The translations under genes were made by a program, and so were the position numbers. The notes beneath the pieces are model-generated. The model did no database searches. It was not told where the DNA came from and saw only the letters and a list, made by a program, of their open reading frames with translations. From Calothrix sp. NIES-2098 (lineage in GTDB: Bacteria > Cyanobacteriota > Cyanobacteriia > Cyanobacteriales > Nostocaceae), in contig AP018172.1 of the NCBI GenBank assembly GCA_002368175.1, positions 4,405,001 to 4,469,000 of the forward strand: a stretch of 64,000 nucleotides of DNA, written 5' to 3'. The stretch's first letter is position 1; each line of letters begins with the position of its first letter. This document shows, piece by piece, positions 26,358 through 35,330 of the stretch.

Positions 26358-26472
26358 ATTTGAATACACCCCAGGGGAAGATGAAATATCAAAAAGTTCG
26401 ATCTAAATTAATCTGGGATGTCTGTTTAAGCACCAGGATATGAAAAGGCTTAACTTAATGTTGAGCCTTTTT
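26358..26472 (+). ncRNA. Putative small RNA gene, array unit 4
   Basis: ATTTGAATAC starts at 26358 and TAAATTAA is at 26404, 46 bases later. The upstream dyad is replaced by CCCCAGGGG, keeping symmetry but not sequence. The leader has TTTAAGCACCAGGATAT. The terminator is AGGCTTAAC paired with GTTGAGCCT (26460-26468) and T5. The hairpin sequence differs from units 1-3 while the stem is kept. Confidence 0.62.
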
Positions 26473-26505
26473 CTTTACGCCTACGCATCCAGAAAATTGG
26501 CGCTA

Positions 26506-27324
26506 TTAATTAACCACTGGCTGCGAGAACAACTTTTCCCAGTCGATTACAGCTGGTCTGGTTCCCTGGTTCACCAATTCAAAAATTTGGTTTTCAGTCG
26601 TGGGGAGAAAAAGACATTCTACACAAGCTGCGGCTACGTCAATGCGGCTAGCATCAGCTAAAAGTTTATCGCCTTTACCGATAACCACACCCAACTTGCT
26701 ATCTGTTTTGGCTTTAAAAAGAGTGTTGAGGTCGTATGAAGTATAAGGCCCATCAATCAAACGTCCGGGACGGATAATGGTGTAAGGTAATCCGGAACTA
26801 ATAATTGCTTCCTCACCTTTTTCTTTCGCATCCAGTACGCCAAAGCTATTGAGAATACTCCAAGGAAGCCGATCTTTACGCAGAACACCGCAAGAAGAGA
26901 CGAAAACGAATCTCTGAAGATTGGGAGGTGCTGCTGCTACTAAGTTACTGACACCTTGAGCATCAACTTTTGCTGGACTGTTCTTAGCCCTAGACTCGCG
27001 ATGTTTGCTGTCAGCAAGCAACTGAACCCACTCAAACCAACTAGGACTGGGGTCAAAGTCCCATTTACTCGAAGGAAACGCACTAGTGCCAGTACAACAG
27101 ATAATATGAGTGATATTCTCCATTGCAGCTGGCAGTGTAGCAGGCTCGCGGATATCACCAATAGCAACTGCGACTCGATTGTTAAACATTTTTTGGGCTT
27201 TTTCTGAATTGCGAGTCAGGATGCGAACTCCTAAGCCTTTCTCTAGCAGTTCGCCCACTACAAGTTGTCCTACTCCACCAGTAGCACCAACAACCAGCAC
27301 CAAATTCTTAACTGAAGAAGTCAT
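26506..27324 (-). CDS. Atypical SDR / NAD(P)-binding epimerase-like protein
   Basis: 272 residues with the nucleotide-binding motif VVGATGGVGQLVVGELL (about 11-27), the acidic residue pattern GDIREPATLPAAM, FVFVSSCGV in the position of the SDR catalytic Ser, and YTIIRPGRLIDGPYTSYD typical of NmrA/Tic62-like atypical SDRs. The classical YxxxK is not obvious, so it may bind NADP and act as a regulator or oxidoreductase on an unknown substrate. Cytosolic. It is convergent with the sRNA array, whose unit 4 ends 34 bases beyond its stop. Confidence 0.8.
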   Translation of the reverse strand: MTSSVKNLVLVVGATGGVGQLVVGELLEKGLGVRILTRNSEKAQKMFNNRVAVAIGDIREPATLPAAMENITHIICCTGTSAFPSSKWDFDPSPSWFEWVQLLADSKHRESRAKNSPAKVDAQGVSNLVAAAPPNLQRFVFVSSCGVLRKDRLPWSILNSFGVLDAKEKGEEAIISSGLPYTIIRPGRLIDGPYTSYDLNTLFKAKTDSKLGVVIGKGDKLLADASRIDVAAACVECLFLPTTENQIFELVNQGTRPAVIDWEKLFSQPVVN

Positions 27325-27410
27325 AATTGCCCCTTAGATACCCTATTGCTAATCTAATCAAAAATGCTATGCCAGCCATCAATCTCAGGGTGCGCAAATT
27401 TGAGATTTTA

Positions 27411-27446
27411 AAAATCAAAAGCCCAGTCACAAAGACCGGGCTTTTG
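27411..27446 (-). terminator. Terminator of the WD40 gene
   Basis: Arms CAAAAGCCCAGT (27416-27427) and ACCGGGCTTTTG (27435-27446), one G-T wobble, followed on the minus strand by ATTTTT. It lies 130 bases after the stop of the minus-strand WD40 gene. Confidence 0.7.
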
Positions 27447-27576
27447 AGAGGGGATATATTCCCCAACAGTTAAATATAAGAAGTTAGCTATAAATCAATA
27501 TCCTTTTATTCTGAAAATGACTACCACATTGAGGTTGACAATTCCAGAAAATTTAGAGGGGAAGGTTAGAGATAGT

Positions 27577-28626
27577 TCACAATTTTGCTTGGACATTACC
27601 TCTGGGTGGAATTCCCCAAATCTTGATTTGTTTATCGAATCCACCACTGGCGAGCATTTGCCCGTTTGGACTAAAAGCGATCGCACTCACCCAATCTGTA
27701 TGCCCATTGAGTGTATTGATTAATTCACCTGTTGTCAACTCCCACAATTTAATTCCATCTTTCCCCGCACTGGCCAAGATTTTGCCATCAGGGTTAACCG
27801 AAATAGCATTGATCCAGTTATTATGTCCAGTGAGAGTGCGGACTAGTTCGCCAGTATGCACATTCCAAATTTTAATAGTGCGATCGTGGCTAGCAGTTAC
27901 TAGGGTTTCTCCGTCTGGGGTAAAAGCTACCTGACTAACTAAATCGGTATGACCTACATATCCACGAATTAATTTTCCTGTACTCAAATTCCACAGTTTA
28001 ACTACACCTTTATAGTCTCCACTAGCTAAGGTTCGACCATCAGGGCTAACCGCTAGGGTATAAATCAAATTATCAAAGCTGGCTAGAGTACCCAAAGGAC
28101 GCTGCTGCGGTAAATCCCATAAACGAATTCCATCTATAGCGCCACTGATCAGAATTTTACTATCAGGAGATATAGCTAAAGACAGCACATTAGTACTATG
28201 CCCGACAAAAGAGCGTTTAAATTTCTGATTTTTGAGGTTCCATAGATTGATTGTGTAATCGCTACTACAGCTAGCGAGGGTTTGTCCATCGGGCGAAATC
28301 ACCAAAGAGGCTACAGCCGTTTTGTGCGCTTTACGAATAGTCCCCACCCGTTTACCCTTTACCAAATTCCACAAGCGAATCACACCCTCATTTTCCGCAC
28401 CACCACTGGCCAGAATTGTGCTATCTGGACTGAAAGCTAGGGATTTTACGGTTCCTCCATGTCCATTAAGGGTGTAAATTAACTGAGGATTCGCAAAGTT
28501 GGTTCTAGCTTGTGAGTTTGGTGCTTCCCAAGCCGCATCAGCACTTTTAATGGAAAACCCCTCCCAGATTGTAACTGGAAGGGTAATAAAAGCCATAAAT
28601 GCCAGGACAATATACGGGCGAAGCAC
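27577..28626 (-). CDS. Exported or membrane-anchored WD40 repeat protein
   Basis: 349 residues. A hydrophobic N-terminus (LRPYIVLAFMAFITLPVTIW) is a signal or anchor, followed by seven WD40 repeats (from about residue 50 to the end; units such as LAFSPDSTILASGG...IRLWNL and GHTDWVSAIAFSPNGQMLAS) that would close one beta-propeller. It is a protein-interaction scaffold, probably periplasmic; the partner is unknown. GTG 28626 has AGGAA seven bases upstream and is preferred to GTG 28659, which would add 11 residues. Confidence 0.88.
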   Translation of the reverse strand: MLRPYIVLAFMAFITLPVTIWEGFSIKSADAAWEAPNSQARTNFANPQLIYTLNGHGGTVKSLAFSPDSTILASGGAENEGVIRLWNLVKGKRVGTIRKAHKTAVASLVISPDGQTLASCSSDYTINLWNLKNQKFKRSFVGHSTNVLSLAISPDSKILISGAIDGIRLWDLPQQRPLGTLASFDNLIYTLAVSPDGRTLASGDYKGVVKLWNLSTGKLIRGYVGHTDLVSQVAFTPDGETLVTASHDRTIKIWNVHTGELVRTLTGHNNWINAISVNPDGKILASAGKDGIKLWELTTGELINTLNGHTDWVSAIAFSPNGQMLASGGFDKQIKIWGIPPRGNVQAKL

Positions 28627-28921
28627 AGAATAATTCCTAACTTTTCCCTCGCTCCTCACGGTTTTTTCTCATTTTGTAACGCCTGTTGCTACCCTACTCT
28701 AGTTTCCGAGCAGCTGTCCTCAGGGCGTATACTGGTTCTCTTGGGGAATATGGCAGGTTTTGGCTGAGTTAAAAACCAACGCAAAATACTCCACTTGGCA
28801 AAACTCCCAGTGAAGAACATCAAAAACCTCGCTACCTCACCAAGGTGCTGGCTCTAATTTATTTAGCACTTGAGCAATCATCAATTAAATTGCATTCAAG
28901 ACGCATTAGCTTACTACTTAA

Positions 28922-29218
28922 TTACTGCGGTGGTTTTTTCTTGGTGACACTTAGCATGGGCAAAGTTGGACTAGAGGAACGGGATGGTAAGTAATGTTGT
29001 ACTACAGGCTCTTCTTCTTGTAGGGGACGGCGTTGCTGAATGCGCCACAGTTTGACTCCCAGGCTTATTCCTGCTGTCACTAAACCAAAAGTAAACAACG
29101 ACCAGCTATCATCTAACCCACCAATCAGTGCGTCTACTACGCCCATAGTAATTAATAAACTAACTATTGGCTCTTTCCGGTAGGATGACTTTAAAAACCG
29201 AGGAAATATAACGTTCAT
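28922..29218 (-). CDS. Small membrane protein, unknown function
   Basis: 98 residues with two hydrophobic stretches (PIVSLLITMGVVDALIGGL, about 17-35; WSLFTFGLVTAGISLGVKLW, about 39-58) and a basic, Pro/Ser-rich cytoplasmic tail (RIQQRRPLQEEE to KKKPPQ). It resembles small conserved cyanobacterial hypothetical proteins, but I cannot name a family. It stands alone on the minus strand with its start at ATG 29218. Confidence 0.65.
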   Translation of the reverse strand: MNVIFPRFLKSSYRKEPIVSLLITMGVVDALIGGLDDSWSLFTFGLVTAGISLGVKLWRIQQRRPLQEEEPVVQHYLPSRSSSPTLPMLSVTKKKPPQ

Positions 29219-29555
29219 TACAGTTTGCTTTGATCCCGATTGGCTTTTATAACAATTTACTGAGAATACCTCGCCCGCAATTAGACCGTTTATGGACTTT
29301 CTGATGTCAAGGCATTTTAACGTATTATAATGATCTTAAGTAGGAGAGGAAGTGTAGTAATTTACCCTCTTGCACATATAATCGCAAGTTTCGGATAAAG
29401 CTGTCACTTTTTGTGTGCCTCTTAGTCATAGACGTAAGTCGTGGGAGGTAGTTTCGCTATTTATTGCTTAAGTTAAAACCAGCTAGAATACCCAGCTGGT
29501 CAAAACTCTTCTAATTACTAGCTTACAACTTTAACGCCTGTGCTTTGTGGCAGCA
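29219..29555. other. Spacer between small membrane gene and hli
   Basis: About 340 bases with no ORF or strong hairpin. The promoter of the 98-residue protein gene must lie at its left edge. I see nothing else. Confidence 0.35.
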
Positions 29556-29729
29556 CTACTTGAGACCGAGCCATGATAGCACGCCTTGATTGGTCAGGTA
29601 TTCAATTACCACCATCAAGATGAAGCCAATCATTGCAGCTCGACCATTTAATCTTTCGGCATATTCATTAAAGCCAAACTTAGGCTCCTCTAGTTTGGGT
29701 GTAATCGTTGGCTTTGGTTGTGTCATCAT
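29556..29729 (-). CDS. hli: High-light-inducible protein (one-helix Chl-binding)
   Basis: A 57-residue member of the Hli/SCP (LHC-like) family, which binds chlorophyll and carotenoid in the thylakoid membrane and protects photosystem assembly. The polar N-terminus is followed by the conserved helix FNEYAERLNGRAAMIGFILM with the E..NGR Chl-binding motif, then VVIEYLTNQGVLSWLGLK. ATG 29729 has AGAGGAA at good spacing; a second ATG follows at once. Expression under high light or nutrient stress is expected from the family. It was read directly from the reverse strand because it is very short. Confidence 0.93.
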   Translation of the reverse strand: MMTQPKPTITPKLEEPKFGFNEYAERLNGRAAMIGFILMVVIEYLTNQGVLSWLGLK

Positions 29730-30115
29730 TAACAATTCCTCTCTTGTTTATGGGCAAACGAAATTGATTGCGAGAAGTCTGTAAACGCTGCGGCGTTTCG
29801 CAGAGTTGCTTCCGACCTTGATGTCATAGCGACTGGTCTTCAGACATCAGAACTTCTGTAGGTGTTGAACTGAGTTGCTATGCTGGAAACCCAGCAGCAG
29901 CTTATTGGAACAAACCCATGTAAACAACTGTTTACAATTTTTTATTAATCTTTATATATTTTAGAAAGACTAGGGCAATAGTCAAGGGTAAGAGTTGGTA
30001 GCACCTCTCAGGAAGTAGAAAAACTTAAGACCATCAGTTAGCTATCCCTAATACGGAAGTAGCCAGTCTAGTACTGGCAGGCTAAAGTGAAACCAAAATT
30101 TATCAGAGGCTATAA
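29730..30115. other. Divergent spacer hli-ald
   Basis: About 390 bases holding the promoters of hli (minus) and ald (plus). A small palindrome CTGCG-GCGTTT-CGCAG lies at about 29788-29803. No NtcA-type GTA-N8-TAC site was found. No ORF of interest. Confidence 0.4.
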
Positions 30116-31207
30116 ATGGAAATCGGCGTTCCCAAGGAAACTAAGGATCAAGAGTTTCGTGTAGGTTTGAGTCCTTCGAGCGTGCGGGTGTTGAGTGAAA
30201 ACGGTCATGCTGTGTTCGTTCAAACACAAGCAGGTATTGGTGGTGGATTCACTGATGATGACTACATCGCTGCTGGGGCGGAGATTGTCTCCACACCAGA
30301 AGCAGCGTGGAATCGAGACCTAGTTGTCAAAGTTAAAGAACCCCAGTCAACTGAGTATAAATTTTTGCAGAAAGGACAAATACTATTTACTTATCTGCAT
30401 TTAGCAGCCGATCGCAAATTGACTGAACATTTAATTGATTGTGGCACTTGTGCGATCGCTTATGAAACCGTAGAACAACCTGGTTTAAACAAACTTCCTT
30501 TGCTCACACCGATGAGCATTATTGCTGGTCGGTTATCCGTACAATTTGGTGCAACCTATTTAGAACGTCACCAAGGTGGTAGAGGTGTTCTTTTAGGTGG
30601 GGTTCCGGGAGTTAAACCAGGCAAAGTCGTAGTTTTAGGCGGCGGCGTCGTTGGAACAGAAGCAGCTAGAATTGCCGTAGGTATGGGCGCGATCGTGCAA
30701 ATATTGGACGTAAATGTCGATCGCTTATCCTACCTAGAAACTCTGTTTGGCTCTAGAGTTGAATTGCTTTATAGCAACTCTGCCCATATCGAAGCCGCCG
30801 TTAAAGAAGCGGACTTGCTTGTTGGTGCGGTTTTGGTGCCAGGACGTAGAGCACCAATATTAGTATCTCGCGAATTGGTGCAACAAATGCGTCCTGGTTC
30901 TGTAATTGTGGATGTTGCCGTTGACCAAGGCGGTTGTGTGGAAACTTTACGCACTACTACTCACACTAATCCAGTTTATGTGGAAGAAGGTGTAGTGCAT
31001 TATGGCGTTCCTAATATGCCCGGTGCAGTACCTTGGACAGCTACCCAAGCACTCAACAACAGTACCTTACCTTATGTTGTTCAGTTAGCAAACTTGGGTA
31101 TTAAAGCCTTGGATGTTAACCCTGCATTGGCTAAGGGTGTGAATGTCCATAATCATCACTTAGTGCATCCTGCTGTACAGGAGGTATTTCCCGATTTAGT
31201 CAGCTAA
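30116..31207 (+). CDS. ald: Alanine dehydrogenase
   Basis: NAD-dependent reversible deamination of L-alanine to pyruvate and ammonium; cytosolic hexamer. The 363 residues start MEIGVPKETKDQEFRVGLSP and show the substrate-binding EFRVGLSP, catalytic Lys in VVKVKEPQ, His in FTYLHLAAD, the nucleotide fold VVLGGGVVGTEAARIAVGMGA (about 170-190), and the NMPGAVPWTAT segment with the C-terminal NPALAKGVNV. Length is normal. In heterocystous relatives ald supports diazotrophic growth, which suits the rest of the window. Confidence 0.96.
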   Translation: MEIGVPKETKDQEFRVGLSPSSVRVLSENGHAVFVQTQAGIGGGFTDDDYIAAGAEIVSTPEAAWNRDLVVKVKEPQSTEYKFLQKGQILFTYLHLAADRKLTEHLIDCGTCAIAYETVEQPGLNKLPLLTPMSIIAGRLSVQFGATYLERHQGGRGVLLGGVPGVKPGKVVVLGGGVVGTEAARIAVGMGAIVQILDVNVDRLSYLETLFGSRVELLYSNSAHIEAAVKEADLLVGAVLVPGRRAPILVSRELVQQMRPGSVIVDVAVDQGGCVETLRTTTHTNPVYVEEGVVHYGVPNMPGAVPWTATQALNNSTLPYVVQLANLGIKALDVNPALAKGVNVHNHHLVHPAVQEVFPDLVS

Positions 31208-31350
31208 TACCACAACAAACTCGATATTTACAAAAGGTTTGTATTTATCTAGGGATTACAGGTGTAGTATTTATACCTAATTAATCAGAAGACTTTACCA
31301 GATACGAAATTTCGTGTCTGGTAAATTTTCACGTATGAGAGCGATCGCCC

Positions 31351-32223
31351 TTGAGTTACGATAACACCTGCAAATACCTTGCAGAAAACTACCCCGCAGA
31401 TTTTGCCAGATGGTTACTTGCATCTGAAATTACAGATATCCAAGTACTCAAAACCGAACTGAATCTCGAACCCATTCGCGCTGATTCAGTGACTTTTCTG
31501 CAAATCTCCAGCCAAATCCTGCATTTAGAGTTTCAAACTTCACCAGCATCCACACCCCCAATTGACTTTCGGATGCTTGATTACTACACCAGATTGAAAC
31601 GCCAATACTGGTGCGATATTGAGCAAGTATTAATTTTTCTCCAACCTACATCCTCAGAAATTGTTTTTAATACTCAATATGTAGACAAGAAAACCAGACA
31701 TGAATATCGAGTGATTCGCTTATGGGAAGAAGATCCAACACCATTACTAGCTAACCCTGCACTCCTACCCCTAGCGACATTGGCTAGAACCGACTCACCC
31801 GAAGACTTACTCGAACAAGTCGCTGCTGCTGTCGATATGATTGAGGTAAGAGACGAAAAACAGAATATATCAGCTTGCGTACAGGTTCTAGCTGGTTTGC
31901 GGTTTGACAAGAATTTGATTAAACAGCTGTTTAGAGAGGAAATTATGCAAGAATCTGTGATTTACCAAGATATTTTGCAAAAGGGATTGCAACAAGGCTT
32001 ACAACAAGGTGAAGAACTAGGCAAGAAACAGGAGGCACTGGAACTGAGTCTCCGTCTTTTGACACGTCGCCTTGGTGCAATTGAGTCGCAGACAGAACAG
32101 CAGATTCGCACTTTATCTATCACTCAGCTAGAGGAGTTAGCAGAAGCGCTGTTAGATTTCACTAGCCAAAGCGATGTAGTGAATTATCTGGCGAGTATTT
32201 CCCCACCGCAAACCAATCAATAA
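31351..32223 (+). CDS. Rpn/PD-(D/E)XK nuclease-like protein with DUF4351-type C-terminus
   Basis: 290 residues from TTG 31351 (MSYDNTCKYLAENYP, the usual start of this cyanobacterial family). The nuclease-like core is about 1-140 (LHLEFQTSP matching the ExQ-type catalytic strand), followed by a linker and a Gln/Gly-rich repeat stretch (KGLQQGLQQGEELGKK). A helical C-terminal DUF4351-like domain (LSLRLLTRRLGAIESQTEQQIRTLS) ends it. Relatives (RpnA and transposase-like PDDEXK proteins) are linked to DNA cleavage and recA-independent recombination. They occur in many copies in filamentous cyanobacteria. No second component is adjacent. Confidence 0.75.
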   Translation: MSYDNTCKYLAENYPADFARWLLASEITDIQVLKTELNLEPIRADSVTFLQISSQILHLEFQTSPASTPPIDFRMLDYYTRLKRQYWCDIEQVLIFLQPTSSEIVFNTQYVDKKTRHEYRVIRLWEEDPTPLLANPALLPLATLARTDSPEDLLEQVAAAVDMIEVRDEKQNISACVQVLAGLRFDKNLIKQLFREEIMQESVIYQDILQKGLQQGLQQGEELGKKQEALELSLRLLTRRLGAIESQTEQQIRTLSITQLEELAEALLDFTSQSDVVNYLASISPPQTNQ

Positions 32224-32323
32224 GATTAAAGATGCTGTATCGACGCGATCGCCTCATCTAACACTACTCAACTACAATATAGATAGACTTTGTTGAGATT
32301 TGTATCGTTGGGGATTAGCTGTC

Positions 32324-33343
32324 ATGGCTCCCGCCGTTTTAATTCAAAATCTGCAAAAGCGCTATGGCTCGGTTGAAGCAGTCAAAGATGTTTCCTTTAC
32401 GGTAGAACCGGGAGAAATCTTTGGTTTACTCGGCCCCAATGGCGCTGGCAAAACTACTACTCTGCGTGCTTTGTGTACGCTCACTACGCCGGATGCTGGC
32501 AAAATCGAAGTATCTGGAATCTCGGTGTTAGATAATCCCAGAGTAGCCAGACAAAAGCTTGGTTATGTGGCTCAAGAAGTCGCTTTAGATAAGGTGCTAA
32601 CTGGTAGAGAACTGCTGCAATTGCAAGCGGCGCTTTATCACCTCCCCGGCGCGGTAGGGAAACAGCGAATTGAGACAGTTTTAAATTTACTTGGTTTGCA
32701 AGAATACGCTGATAAAAAAACCGGAACTTATTCTGGCGGGTTACGCAAGCGTCTAGATTTGGCAGCTGGATTGCTTCATGCACCAGATGTTTTGGTGTTG
32801 GATGAGCCGACGGTGGGACTTGATATAGAAAGCCGTTTTATTGTGTGGGAGTTCCTGCGGAAGTTACGCGCCTCTGGAACGACGGTAGTAATAACCAGCC
32901 ATTATTTAGAAGAGATTGACGCCCTAGCCGATCGCGTGGCAATTATCGATCGCGGCGTTGTCATTGCATCAGGAACACCTTCACAATTGAAGGATCGAGT
33001 AGGAGGCGATCGCATTACTTTGCGAATCCGCGAGTTTTCTCCCATTGAGGAAGCTGAAAAAGCCAAACACCTATTGCAAGCCTTGCCATTAGTGCAGGAA
33101 GTAATTATCAATAGCGCTCAAGGTAATTCCCTCAACTTGGTAGTAACACCACAAAATGACGCGCTAATTACTATCCAACAAACCTTGAATACTGCTGGCT
33201 TGCCGATTTTTGGCATCGCCCAATCTCGCCCCAGCTTAGATGACGTTTACCTCGCCGCCACAGGTCGCACTTTGATGGATGCAGAACTCGCCGCTGTTGC
33301 TAATCGCGATCCGAAAGCTGAGAAAAAGCAGAACATGAGGTAG
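32324..33343 (+). CDS. ABC-2 exporter ATP-binding protein (DrrA-type)
   Basis: 339 residues powering the permease encoded next. Walker A LLGPNGAGKTTTLRAL (about 35-50), Q-loop in VAQE, signature YSGGLRKRLDLAAGLLH, Walker B VLVLDEPTVGLD, switch His in VITSHYLEE, and a C-terminal daunorubicin-resistance-type extension (LRIREFSPIEEAE to SLDDVYLAATGR). ATG 32324 is used; an in-frame TTG at 32300 would add eight residues. The substrate is unknown; drugs, lipids or polysaccharides are typical. Confidence 0.92.
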   Translation: MAPAVLIQNLQKRYGSVEAVKDVSFTVEPGEIFGLLGPNGAGKTTTLRALCTLTTPDAGKIEVSGISVLDNPRVARQKLGYVAQEVALDKVLTGRELLQLQAALYHLPGAVGKQRIETVLNLLGLQEYADKKTGTYSGGLRKRLDLAAGLLHAPDVLVLDEPTVGLDIESRFIVWEFLRKLRASGTTVVITSHYLEEIDALADRVAIIDRGVVIASGTPSQLKDRVGGDRITLRIREFSPIEEAEKAKHLLQALPLVQEVIINSAQGNSLNLVVTPQNDALITIQQTLNTAGLPIFGIAQSRPSLDDVYLAATGRTLMDAELAAVANRDPKAEKKQNMR

Positions 33344-33458
33344 CAGTTAGAGACAAGAAGGACAAGGGGACAAGGAAGACAAGGAAGAAAAAATGACTCT
33401 TGACCCTTGACTCTTGACCAATGCCCTACCCCCAATCCCCAATTAATCCAAAATTGTT
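33344..33458. repeat. STRR-like heptamer and GACAAGG repeats in the ABC operon spacer
   Basis: Between the ATPase and permease genes lie ACAAGGGGACAAGGAAGACA and then TGACTCTTGACCCTTGACTC, overlapping repeats with a 7-base rhythm. This is typical of short tandemly repeated sequences in heterocystous cyanobacteria. Related TGACTCT/TTGACTA runs occur at about 35465-35490, 40885-40920 and 53888-53905. Confidence 0.6.
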
Positions 33459-34343
33459 ATGAGCGTTACTCCTAAATCTGATATAAATTGGCAGCCAGCA
33501 ACATCACCGCAAGGTTACGCTGCTACTCCTAATTTTTTTGGTGAATTAGTACAAGAGACTTTAGCGTTAACTCGTCGCTTGTTTATTCAACTGCAACGCC
33601 GCCCTTCAACTCTATTGGCAGGAATTGTTCAGCCTGTAATGTGGCTAGTACTATTTGGTGCGTTGTTCCAAAATGCTCCCAAAGGCATTTTTGGCAGCAC
33701 AACAAATTACGGGCAATTTTTGGCTGCTGGCGTGATTGTTTTCACAGCTTTTGCTGGAGCGCTGAATGCTGGTTTGCCAGTGATGTTTGACCGTGAGTTC
33801 GGCTTTTTGAATCGCTTACTGGTAGCGCCTTTAGCATCACGATTTTCAATTGTCTTTGCTTCGGCAATCTTTATCATTAGTCAAAGTTTACTGCAAGCGG
33901 CTGTAATTGTCGCTGCCGCCGCATTTCTAGGTGCGGGTTTACCTGATGTCGCTGGGTTAGGTGCGATCGCTTTAATTGTCTTTCTCCTCGCTTTGGGGGT
34001 GACAGCTATTTCCCTAGGCTTGGCTTTTGCTCTCCCCGGACACATTGAACTGATAGCAGTAATTTTTGTGGCTAACCTACCGCTATTGTTTGCTAGTACT
34101 GCTTTGGCACCTTTATCCTTTATGCCCAAATGGTTACAGGTTGTTGCTACTCTCAACCCTTTGAGTTACGCTATTGAACCAATTCGCTATCTTTATCTCC
34201 ACAGTAATTGGAGTTTGGGTAGCGTAGTCATGCAAGCTCCTTGGGGTGCGGTTACTTTTGGCGAAGCATTACTGGTATTACTTGGCTTTGCAGTAGTCGC
34301 CTTGTTAAGTATTCAACCCCAACTTAGACGAACTCTTGCTTAA
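33459..34343 (+). CDS. ABC-2 type permease
   Basis: Membrane partner of the preceding ATPase. The 294 residues have a polar N-terminus (1-35), then six hydrophobic segments (LLAGIVQPVMWLVLFGALF, AAGVIVFTAFAGALNAGLPV, IVFASAIFIISQSLLQAAVIV and onward) and the ABC-2 signature LSFMPKWLQVVATLNPLSYAIEPIRYL. Same-strand order and the shared DrrA/DrrB architecture support one exporter operon with the small exported protein that follows. Confidence 0.92.
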   Translation: MSVTPKSDINWQPATSPQGYAATPNFFGELVQETLALTRRLFIQLQRRPSTLLAGIVQPVMWLVLFGALFQNAPKGIFGSTTNYGQFLAAGVIVFTAFAGALNAGLPVMFDREFGFLNRLLVAPLASRFSIVFASAIFIISQSLLQAAVIVAAAAFLGAGLPDVAGLGAIALIVFLLALGVTAISLGLAFALPGHIELIAVIFVANLPLLFASTALAPLSFMPKWLQVVATLNPLSYAIEPIRYLYLHSNWSLGSVVMQAPWGAVTFGEALLVLLGFAVVALLSIQPQLRRTLA

Positions 34344-34386
34344 GATATAAGCATGATTTCCTTGTAAAAAATTGAGGGGAAAAACT

Positions 34387-34797
34387 ATGAAAAAATCATT
34401 GCTATCTCTTGCCAAACTTGTATTTGCTACTGTGGCCGGAATGGGCTGCGCTTCCTTGCTGATGGCTCAACCTAGTTTAGCTCAACTCAATACAGTAGAT
34501 TCCTATCCTGGCGGAGATTCTAACCAGAATAATAATGTCGATCCATTCTCCCGTAACGGTGGCTCAGATTTCAACATGTTCAATCTGATTCATCAAGCTA
34601 ATTTTGGGACTCTCAACTGGAATGCTGAACAGCAAAACCAACAATTAGACGAAGCAACTCTTGAGTTTAAAAAACGGCAACAACAAGCAATTCAAAATGG
34701 TGGCAAGCTAGGAACTACACCCCAAGCTTTGCCAATCATCAGACTCCCAGAAAATACCCCCACTCCTGCACAGCAGACAATACCAGCAAAAAACTAA
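34387..34797 (+). CDS. Small exported protein of unknown function
   Basis: 136 residues from ATG 34387 with GAGGGG upstream. A classic signal peptide (MKKSLLSLAKLVFATVAGMG, cleaved about after PSLAQ) is followed by an Asn/Asp-rich region (GGDSNQNNNVDPFSRNGGSDF), a short helix rich in Gln (NAEQQNQQLDEATLEFKKRQ) and a Pro/Thr tail. It is periplasmic or secreted. It is 43 bases after the permease and perhaps in the same operon. I do not recognise the family. Confidence 0.75.
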   Translation: MKKSLLSLAKLVFATVAGMGCASLLMAQPSLAQLNTVDSYPGGDSNQNNNVDPFSRNGGSDFNMFNLIHQANFGTLNWNAEQQNQQLDEATLEFKKRQQQAIQNGGKLGTTPQALPIIRLPENTPTPAQQTIPAKN

Positions 34798-34825
34798 AGG
34801 TATCGCAAACTTCCCTAAATACACT

Positions 34826-34854
34826 ATGCTTCCACTGTTTATAAGTGGAAGCAT
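34826..34854. terminator. Bidirectional hairpin between convergent genes
   Basis: Perfect 11-bp arms ATGCTTCCACT (34826-34836) and AGTGGAAGCAT (34844-34854), 7-base loop, centred between the exported protein gene and prxQ. It could end both transcripts; a short A/T-rich tail (GGGTAAAAAAG) follows. Confidence 0.65.
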
Positions 34855-34892
34855 GGGTAAAAAAGTAATTATTAGCGATCGCCTACAATCAA

Positions 34893-35330
34893 CTAAAGAC
34901 CCAAAGCCGCTAAAACATCACTGGCGTGGGTAGTAGTGTTGACAGCAGAATCAACATGAATGATTTTACCGTCGCGGTCAATTACGTAGGTGACACGCTT
35001 GGCATAACCACCACCATCAACATCGTAAGCCTGGATGATGCTTTTATCGGTATCAGCCAATAAAGGGAAATTCAAATTATATTTGGCAGTGAATGCTTGA
35101 TGGGACGCTTCATCATCGGCACTCACTCCTAGTACTACAACATCTTTACCTTGATAATCAGCTTGCGCATCCCGGAAGCTACAGGCTTGTTTGGTGCAGC
35201 CTGGGGTATCATCTTTAGGGTAAAAATATAAAACTACTGTCTTACCAGCAAAATCAGATAAAGAGACAGTATTGCCGTTAGTATCTTTGGCGGTAAATTT
35301 AGGTGCATCCGTACCGACTGCTAGAGGCAT
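34893..35330 (-). CDS. prxQ: Peroxiredoxin Q/Bcp, two-cysteine type
   Basis: Thiol peroxidase reducing H2O2 and organic peroxides, with thioredoxin as donor. The 145 residues show VVLYFYPKDDTPGCTKQACSFRD: peroxidatic Cys in PGCT and resolving Cys five residues later (C-TKQA-C), the atypical intramolecular 2-Cys arrangement. C-terminal TYVIDRDGKIIHV is also conserved. There is no signal peptide; cytosolic or thylakoid-associated. Contrast with the second Bcp at 46588, which lacks the resolving Cys. Confidence 0.94.
   Translation of the reverse strand: MPLAVGTDAPKFTAKDTNGNTVSLSDFAGKTVVLYFYPKDDTPGCTKQACSFRDAQADYQGKDVVVLGVSADDEASHQAFTAKYNLNFPLLADTDKSIIQAYDVDGGGYAKRVTYVIDRDGKIIHVDSAVNTTTHASDVLAALGL

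Noticed and set aside
25731..26472. CRISPR array
   Set aside because: Units are over 100 bp, only parts are similar, and each ends in a terminator; no cas genes.
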